Assembly: GCA_025998755.1 (NCBI GenBank)
Contig: AP024674.1
Coordinates: forward strand, 2,434,162-2,498,161
DNA: 64,000 bases
Reading direction: 5' to 3'
Source of the DNA: Armatimonadota bacterium
GTDB taxonomy: Bacteria; Armatimonadota; UBA5829; DSUL01
Under the pieces are notes generated by a model that was given only the letters and a program-made list of their open reading frames with translations, did no database searches and had not been told where the DNA came from. Both the position numbers and the translations under genes were made by a program. Shown here one piece after another: positions 27,679 through 35,547 of the stretch (position 1 is its first letter; every line of letters begins with the position of its first letter).

Positions 27679-28549
27679 TCCGGGCGTGCAAGAGAGACGT
27701 CCCAGGTCCAGAGAGCCTTTGCCGGAATACCGTGTGCCGGGTGGGCGGCAGATCGCCTTTGAGACCCATCCCGCCGCTGCCCTTCAGTTCGTCGTCGGGG
27801 GGCTGGTTCCGGAAAATAGCGACGGTTCGGCTCCGGGGTTGCGGGCGTATCTGGATAGCTTGAGCACCCCGCTCGATCTGGGCGAAGCCATCAGCGCGCA
27901 CCTGGAACCTCTGCGCCACAGCATGGAGGAGTGGAAACGGGTGGCGCGCAGGCTGGTAAGGTCAGGACGTCCCGCACCGGCTCCCTCCGGAACCGCCGCC
28001 GCGCTGGAGCAGATCCGCTCCGCTCTGGAGCAACGGTGCCTGGAAGCGGCGACGATGCTCCGCGAAGCAGACCGAGCGCTTCGGCGCTGCGCCGCAGCAC
28101 TGCAGGAAGCACCCTACCGGCTTCACCTGGGCTTGCCCGAACCGCAGGATCCTCAGACGCTGCAGACGGCTGCCAGCGACTGGAAGGCCGCCCTTGTGTC
28201 GCTGGGGGCCTTCCGTACACCGCAGGATCCGGATCTGCCTCTCTTCTTCGCGAAGGCCGATCTCCTCGTGGAGGAAGCAGAGGAAAGCCTGCGTCACATC
28301 GGCCGTCTGGCGCGATGGCTCTGGACCAACGAGCCCGACCTCCACCGCCTGACGGAACTGCTGCAGTGGGCCTTCGACCTGCGCTGCGAATGTCTGGAGC
28401 TGGCCCCCGTCCTGGCGTGCCTGCAAACGCCGCTTGAAATCTGGCGCTCCTCCGAAAGCGCCTCCCCGGAGCCAAGCGGCGAGTCTGCAGGACAGGCCGG
28501 GGAAAAAACAGCTGCTCAGGAACCGGAAACGCCGGGTGCGTCCCCGTAG
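27671..28549 (+). CDS. hypothetical helical protein
   Basis: I do not recognise this protein of about 292 residues. It has no signal peptide or membrane helix. The middle is strongly helical with heptad-like hydrophobic spacing (LEQIRSALEQRCLEAATMLR, LLVEEAEESLRHIGRLARWL), and the N-terminal segment IAFETHPAAALQFVVGG may form a small domain. The Glu/Ser/Pro-rich tail is probably disordered. It overlaps the end of the endonuclease gene by 8 bp and converges on the CBS gene with a 34-bp 3' overlap. The start is uncertain: TTG 27668, GTG 27671 and GTG 27686 are all possible. Confidence 0.6.
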   Translation: MHNPGVQERRPRSREPLPEYRVPGGRQIAFETHPAAALQFVVGGLVPENSDGSAPGLRAYLDSLSTPLDLGEAISAHLEPLRHSMEEWKRVARRLVRSGRPAPAPSGTAAALEQIRSALEQRCLEAATMLREADRALRRCAAALQEAPYRLHLGLPEPQDPQTLQTAASDWKAALVSLGAFRTPQDPDLPLFFAKADLLVEEAEESLRHIGRLARWLWTNEPDLHRLTELLQWAFDLRCECLELAPVLACLQTPLEIWRSSESASPEPSGESAGQAGEKTAAQEPETPGASP

Positions 28550-28968
28550 ATGTATTCGTGGAGCATCTGCACGGCGGCTTCCAACTCAACCTTCTGGCTG
28601 GCCATGATGTCACCGCTGCTGATGATTCCCACCAACCGTCCCTCGTCCACCACGGGGAGGTGACGAATGCGCTTCTCGGACATGATGGCCTGGCACTGCT
28701 CCAGCTCGGTATCCGGTGTCACCACGACGCACGGTGTGGTCATCACCTCGCCGACTTTGGTGGTTGCCGGATCGCGCTGCTCGGCCACCACGCGAGTCAG
28801 GATGTCGCGTTCACTGAAGATGCCGACCACCGTCTCCCCGCGCGTAACCACCAGACACCCGATGCGCCGGTCGTTCATCAGCTTCGCGGCGTCAAGCACA
28901 GTCTGGTCGGTGTAGGCGGAAGCCACCTGGTGGCCCTTCTTGGCAAGGATGTCTCTCGCGTATCGCAT
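28516..28968 (-). CDS. CBS-domain pair protein
   Basis: The 150-residue protein consists of two CBS motifs: TVLDAAKLMNDRRIGCLVV with GIFSERDILTRVV, and ELEQCQAIMSEKRIRHLPVV with GIISSGDIMASQ. Such Bateman modules bind adenine nucleotides or SAM and report on cell energy or redox state. The protein has no attached enzyme domain, so it may act on a partner. The ATG at 28968 has GAGGAG 8 bp upstream. Confidence 0.92.
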   Translation of the reverse strand: MRYARDILAKKGHQVASAYTDQTVLDAAKLMNDRRIGCLVVTRGETVVGIFSERDILTRVVAEQRDPATTKVGEVMTTPCVVVTPDTELEQCQAIMSEKRIRHLPVVDEGRLVGIISSGDIMASQKVELEAAVQMLHEYIYGDAPGVSGS

Positions 28969-29093
28969 GGGCAACTCCTCGGATGGTCCCGGCCGGTCGG
29001 ACCGGCCAGCAGTACAGCGCTGGTTCTATGATACCCCTCCGGGATTCCTTCCCCAACCCTCCTCTGAGCGCCGGTGTCGAGCCGATGACTCCC

Positions 29094-29130
29094 AAAAGCC
29101 TCCGGCCCGGCGAAATGCGCCGGGCCGGAG
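29094..29130 (-). terminator. terminator of the exported protein gene at 29152-30270
   Basis: On the minus strand a 13-bp perfect stem (CTCCGGCCCGGCG with CGCCGGGCCGGAG, 29130-29100) and a 5-nt loop are followed by GCTTTTGG, 21 bp after the stop codon. Confidence 0.8.
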
Positions 29131-29151
29131 CAACGACAAGAAAGCGGAATG

Positions 29152-30270
29152 CTAGAAAGCGAAGCCGGACAGCACCGTCACCCGGTCTGCGGTAGTGGTC
29201 AGTTCCACCGGCTCCTTCGTGTTGTCCAGGGTCCCGGTGGCCTTTACATATTCGAAAGGGTTCACTCCGTGGTTAAACGCCCGCACCAGCACAGGCCTGC
29301 CGGAGCCGTCGTCGACGGTAAACGTGTCCGCGGTAAAGTACTGATTGAAGTCCACCTTCCCGAAGACCGTGAACACAAAGCGGTTCTTCGCGTCTGAGAT
29401 GATCGGGTCGCGGGTGGCCCGGTTGTTCAGGATGACCTCAGCCCTGGGAGCCACATCGAAATCATAGGTGGTCTCCACACCGTTCACCCCGATGGTGAAA
29501 GCGTCGATGAACGCGTCACCCCAGTAGCCCTCTTTCCACCAGGGGCCGGTCACCCGGTCCGTCACCTTTCGACCACCCCATTCGAAGTTCAGACTGCAAC
29601 CGGTAAGCGTCTGTGCCGCTCCCCACGTGTTCCCTACCGAGACAGGGGTCTTCAGCTGGGCTAGCGGGTAGCGCTGGAGTAGCTCACTCCACGTGCCTCC
29701 CCAGTCTCCCCCGTAAGGATCCCACCAAACGCCCTGGGTCATGCAGTCCACCATCTTCCAGGCCCCGTAGTCACTGAGAGGTCCGATACCGTCGTTCCTC
29801 AACTCCCCGTTTTCCCAGGTGGGAGTGCCCCACGGCATATGGATGAAGTAACGGTAGTTGATGCCGTCGCGGGTCACCAAGAGCTGCAGGTTCGGGGGCT
29901 GTGAGACACGCTCGTTTGGCGGATTGTTGCCTGTCAGTTTGGTGTAGTGCCAGTAGGTCAGCCTGGTTATGTCCCGGAGATACACCCCGTTGTAGGCATC
30001 CGTCCCCAGCCAAACCTGGCCGGGAATATCCAGCCCCCCGCCAGGCTGCATGTTATATGCGCCGGGACCCAACGGGTTGCCCGGCGGCGACGACTCCCGG
30101 AATTCTCCCTGGGCGGGGTAATTTCTCGGGTCTCCAGTGACTTTGCCATCCGCCGAGGCCGCCACCCAGCCCTGCATGTTGGACGGTGTCACCAGCACGG
30201 TATCCGCCCGGCAGTCGGCGCAGAGATCCAGCAGCAGGGCGAGACCGGCCACAAGTGCAAGCCTTAGCAT
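29152..30270 (-). CDS. exported protein, paralogue of the PEP-CTERM protein but without the anchor
   Basis: The 372-residue protein has a signal peptide (MLRLALVAGLALLLDLCADC, cleavage near CRADT). Residues about 25-285 follow the same plan as the PEP-CTERM protein at 25047-26027: VYLRDITRLTYWHYTKLTGN, LQLLVTRDGINYRYFIHMPW, TWSELLQRYPLAQL, LTGCSLNFEWGGRKV and ETTYDFDVAP. At the point where the paralogue carries VPEPA and a membrane helix, this one continues with an unrelated segment of about 85 residues (NRFVFTVFGKVDFNQYFTAD, ITVDD-like strands, ending VTVLSGFAF). It is therefore probably released or bound through another partner. The ATG has AAGGAGAGG upstream. Confidence 0.75.
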   Translation of the reverse strand: MLRLALVAGLALLLDLCADCRADTVLVTPSNMQGWVAASADGKVTGDPRNYPAQGEFRESSPPGNPLGPGAYNMQPGGGLDIPGQVWLGTDAYNGVYLRDITRLTYWHYTKLTGNNPPNERVSQPPNLQLLVTRDGINYRYFIHMPWGTPTWENGELRNDGIGPLSDYGAWKMVDCMTQGVWWDPYGGDWGGTWSELLQRYPLAQLKTPVSVGNTWGAAQTLTGCSLNFEWGGRKVTDRVTGPWWKEGYWGDAFIDAFTIGVNGVETTYDFDVAPRAEVILNNRATRDPIISDAKNRFVFTVFGKVDFNQYFTADTFTVDDGSGRPVLVRAFNHGVNPFEYVKATGTLDNTKEPVELTTTADRVTVLSGFAF

Positions 30271-30299
30271 GGTCCTCTCCTTTCCGGCAATAAGCCAGG

Positions 30300-30323
30300 A
30301 GGCTGTCTCGAGCGAGACAGCCT
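30300..30323. repeat. perfect inverted repeat in the leader of the exported protein gene
   Basis: AGGCTGTCTCG and CGAGACAGCCT pair perfectly (11 bp, 2-nt loop). The element lies between the promoter at 30338-30366 and the start at 30270, so it could be a leader hairpin or operator; on the other hand it also lies 63 bp past the nfu stop and could help end that transcript, although no T-run follows. Confidence 0.6.
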
Positions 30324-30337
30324 ATGATCCCACCTCA

Positions 30338-30366
30338 ACAATAACAGGAGCAGGACCCGCGGTCAA
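30338..30366 (-). promoter_or_regulatory. promoter of the exported protein gene
   Basis: On the minus strand TTGACC (30366-30361) and TATTGT (30343-30338) are 17 bp apart, about 68 bp upstream of the ATG. Confidence 0.55.
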
Positions 30367-30385
30367 GACATCCGTCACAGCCTCT

Positions 30386-30937
30386 TTAGATCTGCACGAC
30401 CTCTTTCACCTCGGGGATCAGCTGCCTGAGACGGTTCTCCACCCCCATCTTGAGGGTCAGCGCCGAGCTGGGACAGGAGCCGCAGGCTCCCTGCAGGCGC
30501 AAAGTGACCACTCCATCGTCGAAGCTGTAGAACTCGATATCACCCCCGTCCATCGCCACGGCTGGGCGGATGTCCCGGTCCAGCACTTCGCGGATCCGCT
30601 GCTCGATCTCGCTGGTGGCCTCATCCGGCTCTGCCGTCCTCTCGGGGAAAAGCCTTTCGCCGGATTCCAGCAGCTTGCGGATGGTATCCACTTCCGGGGC
30701 GACATCGGCCCACTGAGCCTCGGGCCGCTTGGTCAGCGAAATGAAATCCCTGCCGATCATCACGCCCGCGATGGCTTCGTTCTCAAACAGCTTCGACGCA
30801 AGAAGCGACTCTTCAGCCCGCTCCCGGCTGGTATAGTTCAGGACTCCGCGCTCCAGCAGCACCCGCCCCACGTTGAGCTTGACGGTGTTCGGGTTGGGTG
30901 TGGCTTCGGCGGATATGGTGACCACCTGTGTGCTCAT
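30386..30937 (-). CDS. Nfu-type Fe-S cluster scaffold/carrier
   Basis: The 183-residue protein has an N-terminal Nfu_N domain (ATPNPNTVKLNVGRVLLERG, LFENEAIAGVMIGRDFISLT) and a C-terminal NifU-like domain (IRPAVAMDGGDIEFYSFDDG, LQGACGSCPSSALTLKMGVE). C152 and C155 of the CxxC would hold a [4Fe-4S] cluster at a dimer interface and pass it to apo-proteins. Possible clients in this window are QueG and the endonuclease III-like enzyme. The ATG has GAGGAGG about 9 bp upstream. No isc or suf genes are adjacent. Confidence 0.93.
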   Translation of the reverse strand: MSTQVVTISAEATPNPNTVKLNVGRVLLERGVLNYTSRERAEESLLASKLFENEAIAGVMIGRDFISLTKRPEAQWADVAPEVDTIRKLLESGERLFPERTAEPDEATSEIEQRIREVLDRDIRPAVAMDGGDIEFYSFDDGVVTLRLQGACGSCPSSALTLKMGVENRLRQLIPEVKEVVQI

Positions 30938-31020
30938 TGAAGGAATCCTCCTCTGCGAGGTAACCGGACCTGAAACGCAACATCAGCAGCGCGTTCTGGC
31001 AATCGCGTATCACAATCAAT

Positions 31021-31296
31021 AACGGATTATACCCACAGGGCGTGCCCGGCAGCGCACAACCCTGGATCACCCTGCACATCTCGCCGCCGGTCGATTGTGG
31101 ATACGGGATGGACTCAGCGCCCTACTCCCGCCCCCTGTACGGGATGAGCCTCGAAAGAAAGATCGTCCATCCTCCCGACACGTTTCTGATGGCGGACGCG
31201 CATGAGCCCACCAGTGTGCGCGATTGGAACGACTGAGGTGGCCCGTACGCTTGGGCCAACTATGACAAACTGCCGAGCGCACTGGTGCGCTGCTAG
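31021..31296 (+). pseudogene. remnant of a DUF1559/H-X9-DG pseudopilin-like gene
   Basis: The frame reads NNGLYPQGVPGSAQPWITLH, then VDCGYGMDSAPYSRPLYGMS, then VHPPDTFLMADAHEPTS. It meets a TGA at 31234-31236 and continues in the same frame as GGPYAWANYDKLPSALVRC to a TAG at 31294. The GYGM...ADAH pattern resembles the C-terminal half of type II secretion-like pseudopilins with the H-X9-DG motif. The N-terminal methylation helix and the final H-X9-DG are absent, so this looks like a decayed fragment. The surrounding 30938-31458 gap (521 bp) otherwise holds nothing I recognise. Confidence 0.45.
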
Positions 31297-31458
31297 TATG
31301 CGGTCGGGCTGGGGAAAGGCGGCAGGCAATTGACCGCGCGCCTTGCAGAATTCGCAATCCCGTTGAACCAAAACGATACGGGCTTCCGGGAATACCGTGC
31401 CATCCGGCCCCTTGTCTAGCCTTACCTCCGGACCTCCGACCGGTGCTTGGGGGCCCGG

Positions 31459-32454
31459 TCAGCCGCCCGGCACAGTCCGTCGCAGGTAGAACACCGCGCT
31501 GTCCCCTTCACCGCGGCGGTTCAGATCGTCGGCCTCGCGCACAAAGTGGCGGATTTGATCGGGAGTGAAGATGGAGCGCGCCGGATTCAGAAAATAAGAG
31601 TCCTCCGCCACCAGCGGGACTTCGCGGCGGTACTGCTCACTGCCCCAGAACTGGAAATCCGTCGAGTCGTAGACGACATGTTCCAGCGTCAGGCCGCTTG
31701 AGGCCGCCAGATGCTCCATCGCGCGGATGGACGGGATGTGCAGGTGCCTGGGTGCGTCTGCCTGGACCCAGTGCTCCCCGTAGCGCCGGAACGCCTCGCA
31801 GGGAACCACCGGAGTGCGGATGAGGATCCAGCCATCTCCTCCGAGACGCTCGGCAGCGGCCTGAAGACTGGTTTGCGGGTCGGGCACGTGCTCAAAGGAA
31901 TCTATGAACGTTATGATGTCCCACTCTCCAGCAACGTCAGCCAGCTCCTTCTTCAGCAGTACTAGTCCCGGGGCCAGCTCTTTCTCTTCCGGCAGGTAGG
32001 GATCTATCCCGAGCAGGTTCCTGAACCCTGCGTTGTACAGAGACCAGAGGAAGTATCCGGACCCGCACCCCACGTCCAGGATGCGGGCCGTCCTTGGCGG
32101 ATGAAGCCGCGCCAGAGCTTGCAGGGCCGGCATCGGGGGTTGCAACAGTCCCAGAAGCGAGCCCACGGTGCCTCTGCCGGTCACGGTGTGGAGGTCGCGC
32201 AAGCGCCTTAGCAGGCGTTTGAGCGCCGAGCCCGCCAGTATCTGCGGATCCGCCACCAGCCCTGCATGCCCCGTGCCGTAAAAACGCCCCAGGTCAGGCG
32301 GGATCTCCGCAATCTGAAGGCAGCCGCAGGAACCGCACTCCAGATAAAGGAACTCCTCGCCCGTCCCGAACATCATCTCCCGGAAGCGATGCTCCCGGTT
32401 GCCCGCCCCGTTACCGCAAATGCGGCAAGGAGGGATGTTAGCGGCCCGAGTCAT
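31459..32454 (-). CDS. class I SAM-dependent methyltransferase with zinc-ribbon N-terminus
   Basis: The 331-residue protein begins with two CxxC pairs (PPCRICGNGAG and LECGSCGCLQIA) that look like a zinc ribbon, as in sugar C-methyltransferases. A Rossmann methyltransferase follows: ARILDVGCGSGYFLWSLYNA, LGIDPYLPEEKELAPG and IITFIDSFEHVPDPQTSL. It is the last gene of the envelope block and overlaps the GT9 gene by 4 bp (ATGA), so it may methylate a surface sugar. The acceptor is unknown. Confidence 0.85.
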   Translation of the reverse strand: MTRAANIPPCRICGNGAGNREHRFREMMFGTGEEFLYLECGSCGCLQIAEIPPDLGRFYGTGHAGLVADPQILAGSALKRLLRRLRDLHTVTGRGTVGSLLGLLQPPMPALQALARLHPPRTARILDVGCGSGYFLWSLYNAGFRNLLGIDPYLPEEKELAPGLVLLKKELADVAGEWDIITFIDSFEHVPDPQTSLQAAAERLGGDGWILIRTPVVPCEAFRRYGEHWVQADAPRHLHIPSIRAMEHLAASSGLTLEHVVYDSTDFQFWGSEQYRREVPLVAEDSYFLNPARSIFTPDQIRHFVREADDLNRRGEGDSAVFYLRRTVPGG

Positions 32455-33512
32455 TGCAGGGAAGACTGCCAGTCATCGGCCGCCCAACGCGTCGCGGCCA
32501 GGACCTCCTCGGCTGCCTGGATAACGGCAGACGGAGGCAGATCTTTCATGCAGATGCGCCCAATGGAACACTCCTTCAGATGGCACGGGCTGCAGGGAAC
32601 GCCCAGACGCACCACCCGGTGTCCGATCCCCATCGGTCCGGTCAGCGCGGGATCCGTCGGGCCGTAAATTCCGACTACCGGGGTGGCCATCGCCGCAGCC
32701 ATGTGCAGGGGCCCGCTGTCCACGGAGATCAGGAGGTCGGCCCGGTCCAGCAGGGCCGCAAGTTCCGGCAGGGTGGTGGCACCCGAAAAATCAAGGACCG
32801 GATGCGAGACCCGGGAGACAATGCCGGACAAACTCTCGCCTCCCGCGAATGCGACCGCCGTGCCGGGCTGGGCGGCAAAATGATCGGCCACGGCGGCGAA
32901 ACCCTCGTCCGTCCACAGCTTGAGGGCCCTCCCGGCGCTCGCGCCGGGCGCAAGAACGATGAGGCGGGTATGCGCTCTCACACGGTGCTCCGCAAGCCGA
33001 CGCATCATCCGCATCCGTTCTCCCGCGGGAGGCCGCAGCAATCCCACGTAGTCTTTCCGGATGGAAGGTGCGCCGGCGGCCTCTCCGAGCCGGAGATTGT
33101 TGACAACCGAGGGGGGTGTGTCCTTCGGGATGGCCCGTGTGAGCAGAAAACGGTCCCACCACGCAATCCGAAAACCCACCCGTTCGCGGGCCCCGGACAG
33201 TTTCGCAAGCAGGGCCGGCTCCAACGTCTGGGACTGAACAATGCACAGGTCCGGCGATCGTTTGCGCAGAGCACGGACCAGGGGCAGAAAATCCCTGAGA
33301 CGTGACGACCTGTCCCGGATCAGGAACTCATCCCCCAACCCGGACATCTCCCACACTGCGCGAAGATTAGGCCGGAGCACACTGACAATCCTTGCGCGAG
33401 GATACCGGTAGCGCAGGTTCGCCAACAAGGGAAGGCTGAAAACCATGTCACCCAGCTGGTTCAGATGGAACACAGTGATACACCGGATGCGGCTTTCTTC
33501 TCTCCCCGCCAT
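32451..33512 (-). CDS. family 9 glycosyltransferase (heptosyltransferase-like), second copy
   Basis: The 353-residue GT-B enzyme of the ADP-heptose:LPS heptosyltransferase family. N-terminal motif: FHLNQLGDMVFSLPLLANLR; C-terminal donor site: DRADLLISVDSGPLHMAAAM, TPVVGIYGPTDPALTGPMG. Such enzymes add inner-core sugars to lipid A-Kdo at the cytoplasmic face. Late in the sequence four cysteines (PCSPCHLKECSIGRICM) form a pattern seen in several heptosyltransferases. It follows the other GT9 gene after 18 bp. Confidence 0.92.
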   Translation of the reverse strand: MAGREESRIRCITVFHLNQLGDMVFSLPLLANLRYRYPRARIVSVLRPNLRAVWEMSGLGDEFLIRDRSSRLRDFLPLVRALRKRSPDLCIVQSQTLEPALLAKLSGARERVGFRIAWWDRFLLTRAIPKDTPPSVVNNLRLGEAAGAPSIRKDYVGLLRPPAGERMRMMRRLAEHRVRAHTRLIVLAPGASAGRALKLWTDEGFAAVADHFAAQPGTAVAFAGGESLSGIVSRVSHPVLDFSGATTLPELAALLDRADLLISVDSGPLHMAAAMATPVVGIYGPTDPALTGPMGIGHRVVRLGVPCSPCHLKECSIGRICMKDLPPSAVIQAAEEVLAATRWAADDWQSSLQ

Positions 33513-33530
33513 CTTCCGGTCGCCCGTTGT

Positions 33531-34613
33531 CTACCGGTTCCGCTCCTGCCCGAGGAGCGGACGCAGCCGCTGGTATACCTCTTCCGGCGTGATGCTCGCC
33601 ATCGCAGACGTGTCTTCGGCGGCCACTTTCACACCGTCAATCGGACCGTCATATCGGCTGATAACACCATCCTCGCGTCCGAAGGGGGCAACACGGCGCG
33701 GGTTGGTAACCCCGAAAAGCGCCACCACAGGCCTGCCCAGGGCGGCAGCCAGATGAGTGGGGCCTGTATCGGCTCCGACATAAGCATCGCAAAGCTGGAC
33801 GAGCGCCCCCAGCGTGAAAAGCGTGGTGCGGAAGGAGACAACGCCTGCGCCCCCGGACAGGCGCGCCGCTTCCTCGGCCATCTCTTTTTCCCAGTCGCTT
33901 CCCCAGCAGAACACACTGACCCCGCCCGTATCCCGCCGGACCATCTCCGCCAGCCGGGCGAAGCTCGCGGCCTGCCAGCACTTCTCCCGTTTGCTGGCAC
34001 CCATGTTCATGACGACGACGGGTCCGTCTCCCCGGATGCTTTCCAGAAACGTGCGCGCTTCGGTCAGAGCGTCTTCCGGGACGCGCAGGGGAAAACGCAC
34101 CTGCTTCTCCCGGAACCCGGCGGCGCGGGTGAGGTCCAGCCAGGATTCAACGACGTGACAGTCGTTTCGCATAGGCAGGTGCACGTCCGTGAAAAGCCAA
34201 CTGAACTCCCGGGCCCACGGACGGCTCCATCCCATCTTGAGGCGCGCCCCCGAGATGGCGGTCGCAAGAGCGCTTTTCAGAAGCCCCTGCACATCCAGGG
34301 CCAGGTCATAGCAGCGCTCACCCATCTCCGCCTTCAGTTGGCGCAGCGTCCGGGAGAACTCCAGGGCTCCCGCCGGATCCTGTATGGCCATCCGGGGACC
34401 GTATACCTTGGGAAACGTGAAAATCCGCGAGACACCTTCGCACATCTCCACAATCTGACGGGACTTCTGGCCCACCACCCAGTCCACCTCCGTCTGGGGA
34501 GACGAATCCCGGATGGCCGCAAGCAGAGGGGTCGTGAGGATGGTGTCCCCGATGGAGGACAACCTGACGATCAATACCCTCCGCGCATTGCCGTTTGACT
34601 CGCCGATGCTCAA
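33531..34613 (-). CDS. family 9 glycosyltransferase (lipopolysaccharide heptosyltransferase-like), first copy
   Basis: The 360-residue GT-B enzyme has VLIVRLSSIGDTILTTPLLA at the N-terminus and QLCDAYVGADTGPTHLAAAL, RPVVALFGVTNPRRVAPFG at the donor-binding end, as in WaaC/WaaF. It probably adds the first core sugar onto Kdo-lipid A. The start is TTG at 34613, overlapping the stop of the lpxL-like gene as TTGA; GAGGAG in the end of that gene lies 5 bp upstream. The open frame runs 63 codons further upstream but there overlaps lpxL entirely. Confidence 0.92.
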   Translation of the reverse strand: MSIGESNGNARRVLIVRLSSIGDTILTTPLLAAIRDSSPQTEVDWVVGQKSRQIVEMCEGVSRIFTFPKVYGPRMAIQDPAGALEFSRTLRQLKAEMGERCYDLALDVQGLLKSALATAISGARLKMGWSRPWAREFSWLFTDVHLPMRNDCHVVESWLDLTRAAGFREKQVRFPLRVPEDALTEARTFLESIRGDGPVVVMNMGASKREKCWQAASFARLAEMVRRDTGGVSVFCWGSDWEKEMAEEAARLSGGAGVVSFRTTLFTLGALVQLCDAYVGADTGPTHLAAALGRPVVALFGVTNPRRVAPFGREDGVISRYDGPIDGVKVAAEDTSAMASITPEEVYQRLRPLLGQERNR

Positions 34614-35545
34614 ACCTGCTCCTCGTTCTGTTCTTCGTCCGGCCGGCGGCGCCAGCGGTCGTGGAACCAGAGCCACTGCTCCGGATAGCGTCTGATGTGC
34701 TGCTCGATGATCGCCGTATATGCGGCGGACACCTCCAGAATCCTGTCCTTCAGCGGACCCGACTGCGGCACCGGAACCTCGGGGTAACTGTCCACTCTCC
34801 ACCCGGTGGCGGTCCGGGTGGCGAACCCTGGCAGGATCGGGGACCCGGACCGGATAGCCAGGAGCGCCACACCGGGAGCGACGGAGGCCAGCCGCCCGAA
34901 AAACGGCACGAACAGCGGATCCCGAATGGTGTTCTGGTCCGGCAGGATCGCCAGAAACTCGTTGCGCCGCAACACCTCCAGCATCCTCCCCACAGGCTCT
35001 CCCCGGCTGATGATGCCCAATCCGCCCTGCGCTCTGATGCTGTTGACAAAACCGGCCTGAGTGGGATCGTCCGAATCCCTGGCCACAACGGAGAGAGGAT
35101 AACCTCTGGCGGCCATCACTCGCCCCAGAAGCTCCCAGTTGCCGAAATGCGCCGTAATCAGGATGGCACCACGGCCGCGGCCAATCAGCTGACGCAGAGT
35201 GTTCTGGAGCTCTTCGGGAAAGTCCACCAGTTGCATCAGACGCTCCGGCCGGACCCTCTGCAGCCAGAAGAACTCCAGCGCCACCCGTCCAAAATGCTCG
35301 AAGACCGAACGCGCCAGGTCTCGTATCTCAGCCGCAGAACGTTCAGCAGCGAAGACAGACTGCAGGTTCCGCAGCGCCACTTCCCGATATCTCCGGGACG
35401 CCCGGAAGACGAAACGTCCCACACCTTTCCCCAGCGGCTCCAGCAACGCCTCCGGACAGCGGCGCGCCACGGCGTTCAATCCCTGAAGCGCCATAAGTCC
35501 CGCTCCGGCCTCCAAACGCCCGACCCAGTTGTCGCGCAGTGCCAT
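34610..35545 (-). CDS. lipid A late acyltransferase (LpxL/HtrB family)
   Basis: The 311-residue LPLAT-fold enzyme adds a secondary acyl chain to Kdo-lipid A. The catalytic HxxxxE box is HFGNWE (133-138), followed by LSVVARDSDDPTQAGFVNSI, FLAILPDQNTIRD and FVPFFGRLASVAPGVALLA. The C-terminal HIRRYPEQWLWFHDRWRRRP is typical of the family. It is the only such acyltransferase in the block, so lipid A may carry one secondary chain or another enzyme lies elsewhere. It is two bases downstream of lpxK. Confidence 0.93.
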   Translation of the reverse strand: MALRDNWVGRLEAGAGLMALQGLNAVARRCPEALLEPLGKGVGRFVFRASRRYREVALRNLQSVFAAERSAAEIRDLARSVFEHFGRVALEFFWLQRVRPERLMQLVDFPEELQNTLRQLIGRGRGAILITAHFGNWELLGRVMAARGYPLSVVARDSDDPTQAGFVNSIRAQGGLGIISRGEPVGRMLEVLRRNEFLAILPDQNTIRDPLFVPFFGRLASVAPGVALLAIRSGSPILPGFATRTATGWRVDSYPEVPVPQSGPLKDRILEVSAAYTAIIEQHIRRYPEQWLWFHDRWRRRPDEEQNEEQV

Positions 35546-35547
35546 CC

